The notes: a model not told the origin generated them from the sequence alone. A stretch of 64,000 nucleotides of DNA from Virgifigura sp964551315 (GCA_964551315.1 CAZKCM010000014.1:1-64000); one strand, 5' to 3'; shown: positions 18,817 to 27,025, counted from the first letter of the stretch. Program-made: numbers and translations.

Positions 18817-19380
18817 ATGACTCGGCAGAATCTGCGTAGCATGCTGGTGCTCCTGGTGTTTCTTGTCGTGACCGGCTGCGGCGCCGGAAGCGGCCTGCCG
18901 CCGCTGGAGGAGACCGCCGCGCCGGAGTACACGCTCGGCAGCGGCGACAGAGTAAGGGTGACCGTTTTCAACGAGCCCCAGTTCTCCGGCGAGTACACCG
19001 TCAGCGGCAGCGGCCACGTCGCGATCCCGCTCATCGGTCCCGTTTCGGTTCGCGACAGGACGGTGTCGGAAGCCCGTGACGCGATCAGCGAGCGGCTGTC
19101 GCAGGAAGCGTTGGTGAATCCGCGCGTCAGCGTCGAGGTGGTGGCCTATCGGCCCTTCTACATCCTCGGCGAGGTGCAGGCGCCCGGACAGTATCCCTAC
19201 GTCAATGGAATGACGGTGCTGACCGCGGTCGCCATGGCCGGCGGGTTCACCTACCGGGCCGAAACCGATCGCTTCTCGATCGTGCGGGAGAAGAATGGCC
19301 GGCCGATGGAATGGCGGGCCGAGCGCGACACCCAGGTGCGCCCGGACGACGTCGTCACGGTGTTCGAGCGGTACTTCTGA
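18817..19380 (+). CDS. Wza-like polysaccharide export lipoprotein
   Basis: A 187-residue lipoprotein: MTRQNLRSMLVLLVFLVVTGC has a lipobox (VTGC) with Cys21 for acylation. The Poly_export domain follows (LGSGDRVRVTVFNEPQFSGEYTV split over about residues 45-65, then GHVAIPLIGPV), and one SLBB-like segment (YILGEVQAPGQYPYVNGMTV, about residues 110-130). Full-size Wza is about 380 residues; this short form with a single SLBB domain is the common alphaproteobacterial type and lacks the C-terminal outer-membrane helix barrel, which the BBP2-like barrel encoded just upstream may replace. GGGGAGGAG precedes the ATG. Confidence 0.92.
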   Translation: MTRQNLRSMLVLLVFLVVTGCGAGSGLPPLEETAAPEYTLGSGDRVRVTVFNEPQFSGEYTVSGSGHVAIPLIGPVSVRDRTVSEARDAISERLSQEALVNPRVSVEVVAYRPFYILGEVQAPGQYPYVNGMTVLTAVAMAGGFTYRAETDRFSIVREKNGRPMEWRAERDTQVRPDDVVTVFERYF

Positions 19381-19390
19381 TCCCGGGACG

Positions 19391-19425
19391 CGGCTCGCGC
19401 CGGTGCCGATCGACGGGGCGAGCCG
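19391..19425 (+). terminator. Possible hairpin at the end of the export operon
   Basis: CGGCTCGC at 19391-19398 can pair with GCGAGCCG at 19418-19425, a few bases after the stop of the Wza-like gene. The loop is long (19 bases) and no T-tract follows, so this is at best a weak or Rho-assisted terminator between the EPS and purine regions. Confidence 0.3.
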
Positions 19426-19484
19426 TCTCCTCGGGCTCCGGTAGTTGGCGGGCGGAATAATGAAGGCCGCGCGCTTGTCTCGGC

Positions 19485-20003
19485 TTAGAGGGCATGCAGG
19501 CGCAGGCGCGCGATCTTATGGACCTCGGCCAGGGCCGTTGCGAACTCCTGCGCCGGGTCGTTTTGCAGGCGGCGCTCGAACTCCTCCAGGATCTCCGCGC
19601 GCCGCCGCCCCTTGACCGCCAGAATGAACGGAAAGCCGAACTTCGCTCGATAGGCTTCGTTCAGGCGGCGGAACCGGGCAAACTCTTCCGGCGTGCATTG
19701 GTCGAGACCGGCGCTCGCCTGCTCGGCGGTCGAATCGGCCGTGAGCGCGTCCTGGATGGCGAGCCTCCCGGCAAGGTCCGGATGGGCGCGGAGGAGGGCC
19801 AGCTTGCACTCGGGCCCGGCCGCATCCACGACGGCGGCCATGGCCGCGTGCAGGCCATTCAGGTGGTCATGCGCCGCTGTCAGGCCCGCGTCGTAGACCC
19901 GTTCGGCGATCCAGGGCGAATGCTCGTAGACGCCGTCGAAGACGGCGAGGAACTCCTCGCGCGACAACCTGGACGGGACGCGCCTAAAGCCTTGGCCGGT
20001 CAT
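19485..20003 (-). CDS. uraD: OHCU decarboxylase
   Basis: A 172-residue enzyme that decarboxylates 2-oxo-4-hydroxy-4-carboxy-5-ureidoimidazoline to S-allantoin, the third step from urate. Visible family marks are the N-terminal LSREEFLAVFDGVYEHSPWIAE, with the catalytic His and Pro-Trp, the HPDLAGRLA block (about residues 80-88), and the SAGLDQCTPEEFARFRRLNEAY and KFGFPFILAVKGRRRAEIL segments. Length fits the family (about 165-175). It is divergent from uraH, which performs the previous step, with 184 bases between their starts; the intervening sequence should carry both promoters. Confidence 0.95.
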   Translation of the reverse strand: MTGQGFRRVPSRLSREEFLAVFDGVYEHSPWIAERVYDAGLTAAHDHLNGLHAAMAAVVDAAGPECKLALLRAHPDLAGRLAIQDALTADSTAEQASAGLDQCTPEEFARFRRLNEAYRAKFGFPFILAVKGRRRAEILEEFERRLQNDPAQEFATALAEVHKIARLRLHAL

Positions 20004-20187
20004 GGTCGCGGTCCCTTTCGCGCTTTGCCGTCACGGCATGGATCGAATCCTGCGCGTCGATCGCCGGGCCGACTCGTCTTGAAAGAGTTTTGCCATACTG
20101 GGTCATTCCTGCAACAATTCCCGCCTGCAATCATGAAGGCCCGCACCGCCGTGGTGCGGCGGCGGGCCCGTGCAGGTAGGCGAGGTC

Positions 20188-20541
20188 ATGGGGCGTCTGA
20201 CGACGCATGTTCTGGACACGGCGGCCGGCCGGCCGGGCGCCGGCATGGGCCTCGAGCTCTACCGGATCGGCGATGGCGGCCGCGAACGCTTGGCATCCGC
20301 GGTCACGAACGCCGACGGACGCTGCCCCGCGCCGCTGTTGGAAGGCGAGGCGTTCACGCCCGGCATCTACGAACTGGTGTTCCACGCCGGCGACTACTTC
20401 GCCGCACGCGGCGTGGGCTTGCCGTCACCCCGATTTCTCGATCGGATCGTCATTCGCTTCGGAATCGCCGCGCCGGACGAGCACTATCACGTCCCGCTCC
20501 TGATCTCGCCCTACGGCTACACAACCTATCGCGGTAGTTGA
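20188..20541 (+). CDS. uraH: 5-hydroxyisourate hydrolase (transthyretin-like)
   Basis: A 117-residue enzyme that hydrolyses 5-hydroxyisourate to OHCU. The start MGRLTTHVLDTAAGRPGAGM holds the family His in LTTHVLD, and the C-terminus ends in the diagnostic YRGS tetrapeptide; HYHVPLLISPYGYTTYRGS is the second catalytic block. I chose the ATG at 20188, with AGGCGAGG upstream; a GTG at 20170 would add six residues not usual in the family. Twenty-four bases separate it from xdhA, so it probably leads the uraH-xdhABC-guaD operon. Confidence 0.96.
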   Translation: MGRLTTHVLDTAAGRPGAGMGLELYRIGDGGRERLASAVTNADGRCPAPLLEGEAFTPGIYELVFHAGDYFAARGVGLPSPRFLDRIVIRFGIAAPDEHYHVPLLISPYGYTTYRGS

Positions 20542-20565
20542 GGGCCGCGGGATTCGGAGGACTCG

Positions 20566-22047
20566 ATGAGAGACACCATCCGATTCCTGCTGGGCCATGA
20601 GCTTCGCGAACTCCGCGGCGTCGATCCGGCGATGACCGTCCTGACCTATCTGCGCCGGGTCGAACGCCGCTGCGGGACCAAGGAAGGCTGCGCGGAGGGC
20701 GATTGCGGTGCCTGCACGGTCGTGCTCGTGGGGCCCGATGGCGGCGACCGCCTGGTCTATCGGCCGGTCAATTCCTGTATCCAGTTCCTGCCCATGCTCG
20801 ACGGCCGGCAGCTCCTGACCGTGGAGGATCTGAAGGGTCCGGACGGGTATCTTCATCCGGTGCAGCAGGCGATGGTCGAGGCCCACGGTTCGCAGTGCGG
20901 CTTCTGCACGCCGGGATTCGTGATGTCCCTTTTCGCCCTTTTTCACGGCGACCGGCCGCGCGACCGGCGCGGCGTCGACGACGCGCTCGCCGGCAATCTC
21001 TGCCGCTGCACCGGCTACGGCCCGATCATCGAGGCGGCGCGCCGCATGTCCGACGGTGCGGAGGCGGACCGGCCCCTCGATCGGTTCGATGCCAGGCAGG
21101 GCGAAACGGCCGCGGCGCTACGCGCCCTGCGGGATGGCGAGGGCATCGCCGTCGAAGGGGGCGGTCGCCGCTACTTCGCGCCGGCCCGGCTCGACGATCT
21201 GGCCGATCTGCTGCTGCGCTACCCGGATGCCTGTATCCTTGCCGGCGGCACCGATGTCGGCCTGTGGGTGACGAAGCGGCATCGCGCGCTCGATCCGGTG
21301 ATCCATGTCGGCCGGGTCGAGGAGCTGCGCCGGATCGCGGTCACGGACGGCCATATCGAGATCGGCGCCGCCGCGACCTATGCCGAGCTGCACGCGCTTC
21401 TCGCCGCAAAGTTCCCGGATTTCGGCGAGCTGATCCGCCGGCTCGGCTCGGTCCAGATCCGCAACGCCGGCACGATGGGCGGCAACATCGCCAACGGCTC
21501 GCCGATCGGCGACAGCCCGCCGGCGCTGATCGCGCTGGGCGCCCGGCTCGTCCTGCGGCGCGGCGACGCGCGCCGCGAGATCGCGCTCGAGGACTTCTTT
21601 ATCGATTACGGAAAGCAGGATCGGCAGCCCGGCGAGTTCGTGGAACGCATCCGCCTGCCGCTGCCCGATCCGGCGCGGCTGTTCCGCTGCTATAAGATCT
21701 CCAAGCGCTTCGACCAGGACATCACGGCCGTTCTCGGCGCCTTCGATCTGCAGCTCCGCGACGGCCGGGTGATCGACGTCCGAATCGCCTACGGCGGCAT
21801 GGCCGGAATCCCGAAGCGGGCACGCGGCTGCGAGGCGGCCCTCCGCGGTCGCCCTTGGACCCCGGCGACCATTGAGAAGGCGCAAGCCGCGCTCGATGAC
21901 GACTTCACGCCGCTCAGCGACCTGCGGGCAAGCCGCGAATACCGGCGCCTCGCGGCGCGGAACCTGCTGCTCAAGCTCTTCATCGAGACGACCCAGCCGG
22001 AGATCGCGACCCGGGTCGTCGAGGAGGGGAGGCATGCCTATGCGTGA
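20566..22047 (+). CDS. xdhA: Xanthine dehydrogenase small subunit (2Fe-2S and FAD)
   Basis: A 493-residue electron-transfer subunit. The plant-type 2Fe-2S centre uses C42, C47, C50 and C71; the second centre uses C111, C114, C146 and C148 (CGFCTPGF and LCRCTGYGP). The FAD domain follows from about residue 200 with ILAGGTDVGLWVTK and the GTMGGNIANGSPIGDSPP block, and ends in the CO-dehydrogenase flavoprotein C-terminal domain. It passes electrons from the molybdenum subunit to NAD. The stop overlaps the start of xdhB, in keeping with a 1:1 complex. Confidence 0.97.
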   Translation: MRDTIRFLLGHELRELRGVDPAMTVLTYLRRVERRCGTKEGCAEGDCGACTVVLVGPDGGDRLVYRPVNSCIQFLPMLDGRQLLTVEDLKGPDGYLHPVQQAMVEAHGSQCGFCTPGFVMSLFALFHGDRPRDRRGVDDALAGNLCRCTGYGPIIEAARRMSDGAEADRPLDRFDARQGETAAALRALRDGEGIAVEGGGRRYFAPARLDDLADLLLRYPDACILAGGTDVGLWVTKRHRALDPVIHVGRVEELRRIAVTDGHIEIGAAATYAELHALLAAKFPDFGELIRRLGSVQIRNAGTMGGNIANGSPIGDSPPALIALGARLVLRRGDARREIALEDFFIDYGKQDRQPGEFVERIRLPLPDPARLFRCYKISKRFDQDITAVLGAFDLQLRDGRVIDVRIAYGGMAGIPKRARGCEAALRGRPWTPATIEKAQAALDDDFTPLSDLRASREYRRLAARNLLLKLFIETTQPEIATRVVEEGRHAYA

Positions 22048-24439
22048 CCACGTCGCGGGCATCGAAGCGGTACGAGCGGAGGCGGCGATCATCGGCGGCG
22101 CGCATCGCCCGGCCGCGCATGACAGCGCCCGCAAGCATGTCGGCGGCGAGGCGGTCTATGTCGACGACATCCCGGAGCCCGCCGGCACACTGCATCTCTA
22201 CGCCGCCATGTCCGACCGCGCACATGCCCGCATCCGCCGGCTCGAACTCGACGCCGTGCGGGCGGTCCCCGGCGTGGTCGCCGTGCTGACGGCAGCGGAC
22301 GTGCCGGGCGTCAACGACGTCAGCCCCCTTGCCGGGGACGAGCCGCTGTTCGCCGACGGGCTCGTCGAATTTCATGGCCAGGTGCTTTTCGCCGTCGCCG
22401 CCGAGAGCATCGAGGCGGCGCGGGCGGCGGCGAAGCGGGCGGTCGTCGAGTACGAGGATCTCGAGCCCGTGCTGACGATCGAGGAAGCGATGGCGAAGCG
22501 CCTCTTCGTTCTGCCGCCGGAGGTCATGCGGCGGGGCGATTCCGCGGCCGCACTGGCGACGGCGCCCAACCGGCTGCGGGGGCGGCTCAAGATCGGCGGC
22601 CAGGACCATTTCTATCTCGAGGGTCAGGTCTCGCTAGCGCTCCCGATGGAGGACGGTGACGTCTTCCTGCACTGCTCCACCCAACATCCGTCGGAGGTGC
22701 AGTACGGCGTCGCCCGGGTGCTCGGCCGGCCCGATAACGCCGTCACCGTCGAGGTCCGGCGGATGGGCGGCGCCTTCGGCGGCAAGGAGACCCAGGCCGC
22801 GCAGTGGGCGGCCATCGCCGCGCTCGCCGCCGTCAAGACCGGCCGGCCGGCGAAGATGCGCCTCGACCGAGACGACGACATGATCATGACCGGGAAGCGG
22901 CACGACTTCCTGATCGACTACGACGTCGGCTTCGACGTCGACGGGCGGATCCTCGGGATCGAGTTCACCCTCGCGTCGCGCTGCGGCTACTCGGCGGACC
23001 TCTCCGGCTCGGTCAACGACCGGGCCATGTTCCACGCCGACAACGCCTACTACCTCGACAACGTCACGATCACCTCGCTGCGCTGCAAGACCCACACCGT
23101 CTCGAACACGGCGTTCCGCGGCTTCGGCGGCCCGCAGGGCATGATGGGCATCGAGCGGGTGATGGACGCCATCGCCGGCGCGCTCGGCAAGGATCTGCTC
23201 GAGGTGCGGAAGGTGAATCTCTATGGCGGGGGCGGGCGCAACGTCACGCCCTACCACATGATCGTGGAGGACAACATCCTGCCGGAGCTCATCGCCGAGT
23301 TGGAATCCAGCGCCGACTACCGCGCGCGCCGCGCGGCGATCCGCGCCTTCAACGAGACCAGCCCCTGTCTGAAGAAGGGGATCGCGCTCACGCCGGTGAA
23401 GTTCGGCATCTCCTTCACCGCCACCCACCTCAACCAGGCGGGCGCGCTGGTCCACATCTACTCCGACGGCAGCGTGCACCTCAACCATGGCGGGACCGAG
23501 ATGGGGCAGGGGCTGTTCGTCAAGGTTGCCCAGGTGGTCGCCGAAGAGCTTCAGATCGACCTGGGCCGCATCAAGATCACGGCGACCAACACCGGCAAGG
23601 TGCCGAACACCTCGCCGACGGCGGCGTCCTCCGGTTCGGATATCAACGGCATGGCGGCACTCGCCGCGGCCCGCACGCTGAAGGCGCGGCTGATCGACTT
23701 CGCGGCGGAGCGCTACGGCGTCGCCCGGTCCGAGGTCCGCTTCCTTCCCAATCGGGTGCGCCTCGGCGCCGACGAGATTCCGTTCGACGTGCTGGTTCGC
23801 GAGGCCTACCTCGCCCGCGTGCCGCTCTCGGCCACCGGCTTCTACCGCACGCCGAAGATCCACTATGACCGGCAGCGGCACGCCGGCCGCCCCTTCTACT
23901 ACTTCGCCTATGGTGCGGCGGTGAGCGAGGTCCTGATCGATACGCTCACCGGCGAGAACAGGGTGACGCGGGTCGACATCCTCCACGACGCCGGACGCTC
24001 CCTCAATCCGGCCATCGATCTTGGCCAGGTCGAGGGCGGTTTCATCCAGGGCATGGGCTGGCTGACCACCGAGGAGCTCTATTGGGACGAGGCCGGCCGG
24101 CTGCGCACCCATGCCCCCTCGACCTACAAGATTCCGGCCTGCGGCGACCGGCCGGCCGATTTCCGGATGACGCTGCGCTCCGGCGCCAACCGGGAAGACA
24201 CCGTCTATCGCTCGAAGGCCGTCGGGGAGCCGCCGCTGATGCTGGCGATCTCCGTCTTCCGGGCCATCTCCGACGCGATCGCCAGCGTCGTGGACCATCG
24301 GTTCGTGCCGGACCTCGACGCGCCGGCGACGCCGGAACGGGTGCTGCTGGCAATCGAAGCGATTCGCGCCCGGGCCCGGCAAGAGGCCACGGTGGCGCGG
24401 CCCGCGGTCGGTGGACCGTGGGCGATCGCCGCGCGATAG
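22034..24439 (+). CDS. xdhB: Xanthine dehydrogenase molybdenum-binding subunit
   Basis: An 801-residue subunit that oxidises hypoxanthine to xanthine and urate at a molybdopterin. Visible blocks are HVGGEAVYVDDIPEP at the start, GGAFGGKETQ (cofactor loop, about residues 240-250), FRGFGGPQGM (with the substrate-site Arg) and the late QVEGGFIQGMGW and SKAVGEPPLM, the latter holding the catalytic Glu (VGEPP). ATGs at 22034 and 22040 are both served by the AGGAGGGGAGG stretch upstream; I kept the first. It overlaps xdhA by 14 bases. Activity needs a sulfurated Moco, which the XdhC protein and the NifS-type gene at 34170 could supply. Confidence 0.97.
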   Translation: MPMRDHVAGIEAVRAEAAIIGGAHRPAAHDSARKHVGGEAVYVDDIPEPAGTLHLYAAMSDRAHARIRRLELDAVRAVPGVVAVLTAADVPGVNDVSPLAGDEPLFADGLVEFHGQVLFAVAAESIEAARAAAKRAVVEYEDLEPVLTIEEAMAKRLFVLPPEVMRRGDSAAALATAPNRLRGRLKIGGQDHFYLEGQVSLALPMEDGDVFLHCSTQHPSEVQYGVARVLGRPDNAVTVEVRRMGGAFGGKETQAAQWAAIAALAAVKTGRPAKMRLDRDDDMIMTGKRHDFLIDYDVGFDVDGRILGIEFTLASRCGYSADLSGSVNDRAMFHADNAYYLDNVTITSLRCKTHTVSNTAFRGFGGPQGMMGIERVMDAIAGALGKDLLEVRKVNLYGGGGRNVTPYHMIVEDNILPELIAELESSADYRARRAAIRAFNETSPCLKKGIALTPVKFGISFTATHLNQAGALVHIYSDGSVHLNHGGTEMGQGLFVKVAQVVAEELQIDLGRIKITATNTGKVPNTSPTAASSGSDINGMAALAAARTLKARLIDFAAERYGVARSEVRFLPNRVRLGADEIPFDVLVREAYLARVPLSATGFYRTPKIHYDRQRHAGRPFYYFAYGAAVSEVLIDTLTGENRVTRVDILHDAGRSLNPAIDLGQVEGGFIQGMGWLTTEELYWDEAGRLRTHAPSTYKIPACGDRPADFRMTLRSGANREDTVYRSKAVGEPPLMLAISVFRAISDAIASVVDHRFVPDLDAPATPERVLLAIEAIRARARQEATVARPAVGGPWAIAAR

Positions 24440-24471
24440 AGGGCGGGACCGTGCGACCGGAGGCCGGAGCG

Positions 24472-25524
24472 ATGGCATGGCAGGCGGCGGCGCGCCGGAT
24501 GATCGCGGAGGAGGGGGCCTCCGTCCTCGTGACGGTGGCGGATCTGCGCGGCTCCGCCCCGCGGGAGGCGGGCGCCAAGATGCTTGTCTCCGCGCGCGGT
24601 GCCGAAGGCTCGATCGGCGGCGGTCACCTCGAATACGCGGCGATCGACGCCGCGCGGCGTCTGCTCGCCGACCCGGGGGCGCCGGCCGTTCACACCCTCA
24701 CCCTTCCGCTCGGCCCGGCCCTGGGCCAATGCTGCGGCGGCAGCGTCGATCTCGTGTTCGAGCGCCTGTCGGGCGGCGCGGCGCCGTCCTGGCTCGGCGA
24801 TTGGGAGGCGGCGGCGCGCGAAGGCGCGGACCGGGTGGTCGTCACACGGCTCGCGCCGGAGGGTGCCCCGAAGGCGATCCTCGACCGGGATGCCCTGGCG
24901 CGGTCGGCGCTTCCGAACGCAGTCCGATCGGCGGCCGGGCGAATGCTGTCGGGGACGGTCGGCACCGAGGCGCTGCTGGTCGCCGAGCCGGGTGGTCCCG
25001 CCTACATGCTGGAACGGCTCTCGGAACCGGTCGAACGTCTCCATCTCTTCGGTGCCGGCCATGTCGGACGGGCCATCGTCCGCGCCCTGGCGCCTCTGCC
25101 GTTCCGCGTCACCTGGATCGACGGCCGCGCCGAGATGTTTCCCGCGGAGCTCCCCGACAACGTTGCCGTCTGCCCGGCACTTCAGCCGCGGCTCGAGGTG
25201 GACCGCGCGGAGCCGGGCGATCTCTTCCTGGTCATGACCCACAGCCACCCGCTCGATCTGGAGATCTGCGAGCGTGTGCTGTGGCGTGGCGACTTCCGCT
25301 TTCTCGGGCTGATCGGCAGCGCGACGAAGCGCGCCCGCTTCGCGAGCCGGCTGCGCGCACGAGGTCTGTCCGAAGCCGTGATCGCCCGGCTGACCTGCCC
25401 GATCGGGGTGCCCGGCATCTCGGGCAAGCGGCCGGCCATCATCGCGGCGTCGGTCGCGGCGCAGCTCCTGGCCGTGGTCGAGGCGGCGCGGTCTTCCGAT
25501 TTCCTTTCCTCGGCGGAGGGATGA
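24472..25524 (+). CDS. xdhC: XdhC molybdenum-cofactor chaperone
   Basis: A 350-residue protein that binds Moco, promotes its sulfuration and hands it to XdhB. Marks are LVTVADLRGSAPREAGAKML with the GSAPREAG loop, GSIGGGHLEYAAI, GQCCGGSVDLVFE (conserved Cys pair), and a Rossmann-like second half with LHLFGAGHVGRAIVRAL and FLGLIGSATKRARF. I chose the ATG at 24472, where GGAG stands close upstream and the protein begins as usual for the family (MAWQAAARRM); a GTG at 24451 is an alternative. Thirty-two bases separate it from xdhB and four from guaD. Confidence 0.95.
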   Translation: MAWQAAARRMIAEEGASVLVTVADLRGSAPREAGAKMLVSARGAEGSIGGGHLEYAAIDAARRLLADPGAPAVHTLTLPLGPALGQCCGGSVDLVFERLSGGAAPSWLGDWEAAAREGADRVVVTRLAPEGAPKAILDRDALARSALPNAVRSAAGRMLSGTVGTEALLVAEPGGPAYMLERLSEPVERLHLFGAGHVGRAIVRALAPLPFRVTWIDGRAEMFPAELPDNVAVCPALQPRLEVDRAEPGDLFLVMTHSHPLDLEICERVLWRGDFRFLGLIGSATKRARFASRLRARGLSEAVIARLTCPIGVPGISGKRPAIIAASVAAQLLAVVEAARSSDFLSSAEG

Positions 25525-25528
25525 AGGC

Positions 25529-26002
25529 ATGAACCGGCCCCAAGTCTGGATGCGGCGGGCGATCGCGATCTCGGCCGAGAAGATGCGTGCGGGCCTGGGC
25601 GGCCCGTTCGGGGCGGTCATCGTCACGGACGGCCGGATCGTCGCCGAGGGCTCTAATTGCGTCACCTCGACCAACGATCCGACCGCGCATGCCGAGATCG
25701 TGGCGATCCGCGAGGCCTGTCGGGTCCTGGACCGCTTCAGCCTGCAGGGCTGCGAAATCTACACGAGCTGCGAGCCCTGCCCGATGTGCCTCGGGGCGAT
25801 CTACTGGGCTCGGCTCGACAGAGTCTATTACGCCAACACCCGCCATCATGCGGCCGCCATCGGCTTCGATGACGACCGCATCTATCAGGAGTTCAGCCGG
25901 GCGCCGGACCGGCGGTCGCTTCCCTTCATCCGGCTCGACCTCGAAGAGGCGCGCCGGGTCTTCGAGGAGTGGCAGGCCAAGCCGGACAAGATCCCCTATT
26001 GA
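25529..26002 (+). CDS. guaD: Guanine deaminase, cytidine-deaminase fold
   Basis: A 157-residue zinc deaminase that turns guanine into xanthine, feeding the xanthine dehydrogenase encoded just upstream. The zinc site is visible as H54-A-E56 (PTAHAEIVAI) and P-C84-x-x-C87 (CEPCPMCLGAIYWARL). The C-terminal RVFEEWQAKPDKIPY tail is like Bacillus-type GuaD, in which the tail closes the active site. The same fold includes tRNA adenosine deaminases, but position in the xdh operon and the C-terminal tail favour guanine. Confidence 0.92.
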   Translation: MNRPQVWMRRAIAISAEKMRAGLGGPFGAVIVTDGRIVAEGSNCVTSTNDPTAHAEIVAIREACRVLDRFSLQGCEIYTSCEPCPMCLGAIYWARLDRVYYANTRHHAAAIGFDDDRIYQEFSRAPDRRSLPFIRLDLEEARRVFEEWQAKPDKIPY

Positions 26003-26115
26003 GTCGGAGGCACCCCGGTGGGCGAATCGGGCCGAGCTTGTCGTCGGTGCTGCGTCGGGCATCCTTTCCGGCCCCGATTGTGTTGGGCCAGGTCAAACCC
26101 CGGAGAGGATCATTC

Positions 26116-26676
26116 ATGCCAAGGCATCCCCGGAAGAGCGATTTCCCGGTGAGCCAGGTTCGCCGCTATCTGGAGCCGGGCCCGATCGTGCTGGTCTCGT
26201 CGAAATGGCGGGGCAAGACGAACATCATGACCATGGGCTGGCACACGGTCATGGAGTTCACGCCGTCGCTCGTCGGCTGCGTCATCGCCGACGGCAATCA
26301 CAGCTTCCACATGATCCGCGACAGCGGCGAATGCGTCATCAACCTGCCGACGACGGCTCTCACCGATGCTGTCGTCGGGATCGGCAACAGCTCGGGCGCG
26401 ACGATCGACAAGTTCCGGGAATTCGGCCTGACGGCCGACGAAGCCCGGGAGGTCGAGGCGCCCTTGATCCGCGAATGCCACGCAAGTTTTGAATGCCGGC
26501 TCCACGACGACGCGTGGGTCGACCGGTACAACTTCTTCGTCTTCGAGGTCGTGCGGGCGCATGTCGCCGCATCGCCGAAGCACCCGGAAACGCTGCACTA
26601 CACGGGTGACGGCGTCTTCATGGTATCCGGCAAGATCATCAGCCGGCGGTCGAAGTTTCGACCGGGGATGCTGTGA
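26116..26676 (+). CDS. Flavin reductase-like FMN-binding split-barrel protein
   Basis: A 186-residue soluble protein of the flavin-reductase/DIM6-NTAB family. KTNIMTMGWHTVMEFTPSLVG with a following IRDSGECVINLP is the standard FMN-phosphate-binding core of the split barrel. The ATG at 26116 has GGAGAGGAT just upstream. It follows guaD by 113 bases and may share that operon or have its own promoter. Family members reduce flavin or bind FMN for other redox work; a role in purine breakdown is not established, and position is the only argument. Confidence 0.8.
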   Translation: MPRHPRKSDFPVSQVRRYLEPGPIVLVSSKWRGKTNIMTMGWHTVMEFTPSLVGCVIADGNHSFHMIRDSGECVINLPTTALTDAVVGIGNSSGATIDKFREFGLTADEAREVEAPLIRECHASFECRLHDDAWVDRYNFFVFEVVRAHVAASPKHPETLHYTGDGVFMVSGKIISRRSKFRPGML

Positions 26677-26751
26677 ACGGGAAGTGGGGGGCGGCGGCCG
26701 GCGCCTGCTGCCGTCCCTCGCCGAAGGCAACCCCCTGTCTGGTTCAACCCG

Positions 26752-26853
26752 CTAGCGCAGCAGCGCCGCGGCAAAGTCGATCCAAAGGAGCGCGGCGGCG
26801 ATCAGGCAGCCCAGCGCCGCGCCTTCGGCGATCTGCTTCGAGATTTTGTCCAT
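26752..26853 (-). CDS. 33-residue single-pass membrane peptide, probably SOS-induced (SidA-like candidate)
   Basis: An ATG at 26853 opens 33 codons ending in TAG at 26752-26754. The peptide has a short charged N-terminus (MDKISKQIAEG) and one hydrophobic helix at about residues 12-32, with an Asp (D26) inside it, and ends in Arg. AAGGGGG stands six to eight bases upstream of the ATG. A strong promoter with a LexA box over the spacer and -10 lies immediately before it. In Caulobacter, SidA is a 29-residue inner-membrane peptide under LexA control that blocks division through FtsW/FtsN. I infer a similar role from size, topology and control; I cannot show homology. The neighbours (flavin reductase-like gene, nucleoside transporter) are not related in function. 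Confidence 0.72.
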   Translation of the reverse strand: MDKISKQIAEGAALGCLIAAALLWIDFAAALLR

Positions 26854-26885
26854 GACGTCCCCCTTGTTACCGTGCTTCGAACAGC

Positions 26886-26913
26886 ATTGTTCATGTTTTG
26901 TTCTTCATGTCAA
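26886..26913 (-). promoter_or_regulatory. Sigma70-type promoter overlapped by a LexA (SOS) box
   Basis: Read on the minus strand: TTGACA (26908-26913), 16-base spacer, AACAAT (26886-26891). A perfect GAAC-AAAACAT-GAAC direct repeat (26889-26903; GTTC-N7-GTTC on plus) covers the end of the spacer and the -10. This is the known alphaproteobacterial LexA consensus, unlike the CTGT-N8-ACAG palindrome of enterics. LexA bound here would block RNA polymerase. The -35 is a full match and the -10 matches four of six. The ATG of the 33-residue gene is about 33 bases downstream. Confidence 0.8.
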
Positions 26914-26918
26914 GCGGC

Positions 26919-26933
26919 GCCCGATATCCGGGC
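26919..26933. repeat. Inverted repeat GCCCG-N5-CGGGC
   Basis: Arms GCCCG and CGGGC flank ATATC. It lies just upstream of the -35 of the SOS-type promoter and four bases from a second inverted repeat, so together they may be operator sites. Confidence 0.4.
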
Positions 26934-26937
26934 AGAA

Positions 26938-26953
26938 TGCCCCTATATGGGCA
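26938..26953. repeat. Inverted repeat TGCCC-N6-GGGCA
   Basis: Arms TGCCC and GGGCA flank CTATAT. This element and the one at 26919-26933 share the GCCC...GGGC theme with an AT core and are centred about 20 bases apart, roughly two helical turns, as for a protein binding both sites on one DNA face. Confidence 0.4.
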
Positions 26954-27013
26954 AGGTCCGGCCGCGCGGCTTAGCCGCCCCATGGTCGAACTTGGGCGGG
27001 TTACAAGGAGACT

Positions 27014-27025
27014 TTCACGCGTGAA
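27014..27025. repeat. 12-base perfect palindrome TTCACGCGTGAA
   Basis: A perfect palindrome extended by a wobble pair and one C-G pair as RNA (27012-27027). It is preceded by AAGGAG and lies about 120 bases upstream of the nucleoside transporter operon. It could be a repressor operator for that operon; no regulator gene is in the window. Confidence 0.4.

Noticed and set aside
22634..24478. Long minus-strand frame opposite xdhB
   Set aside because: The plus strand carries the complete XDH subunit with all motifs; the opposite frame has shadow composition and no start signal.
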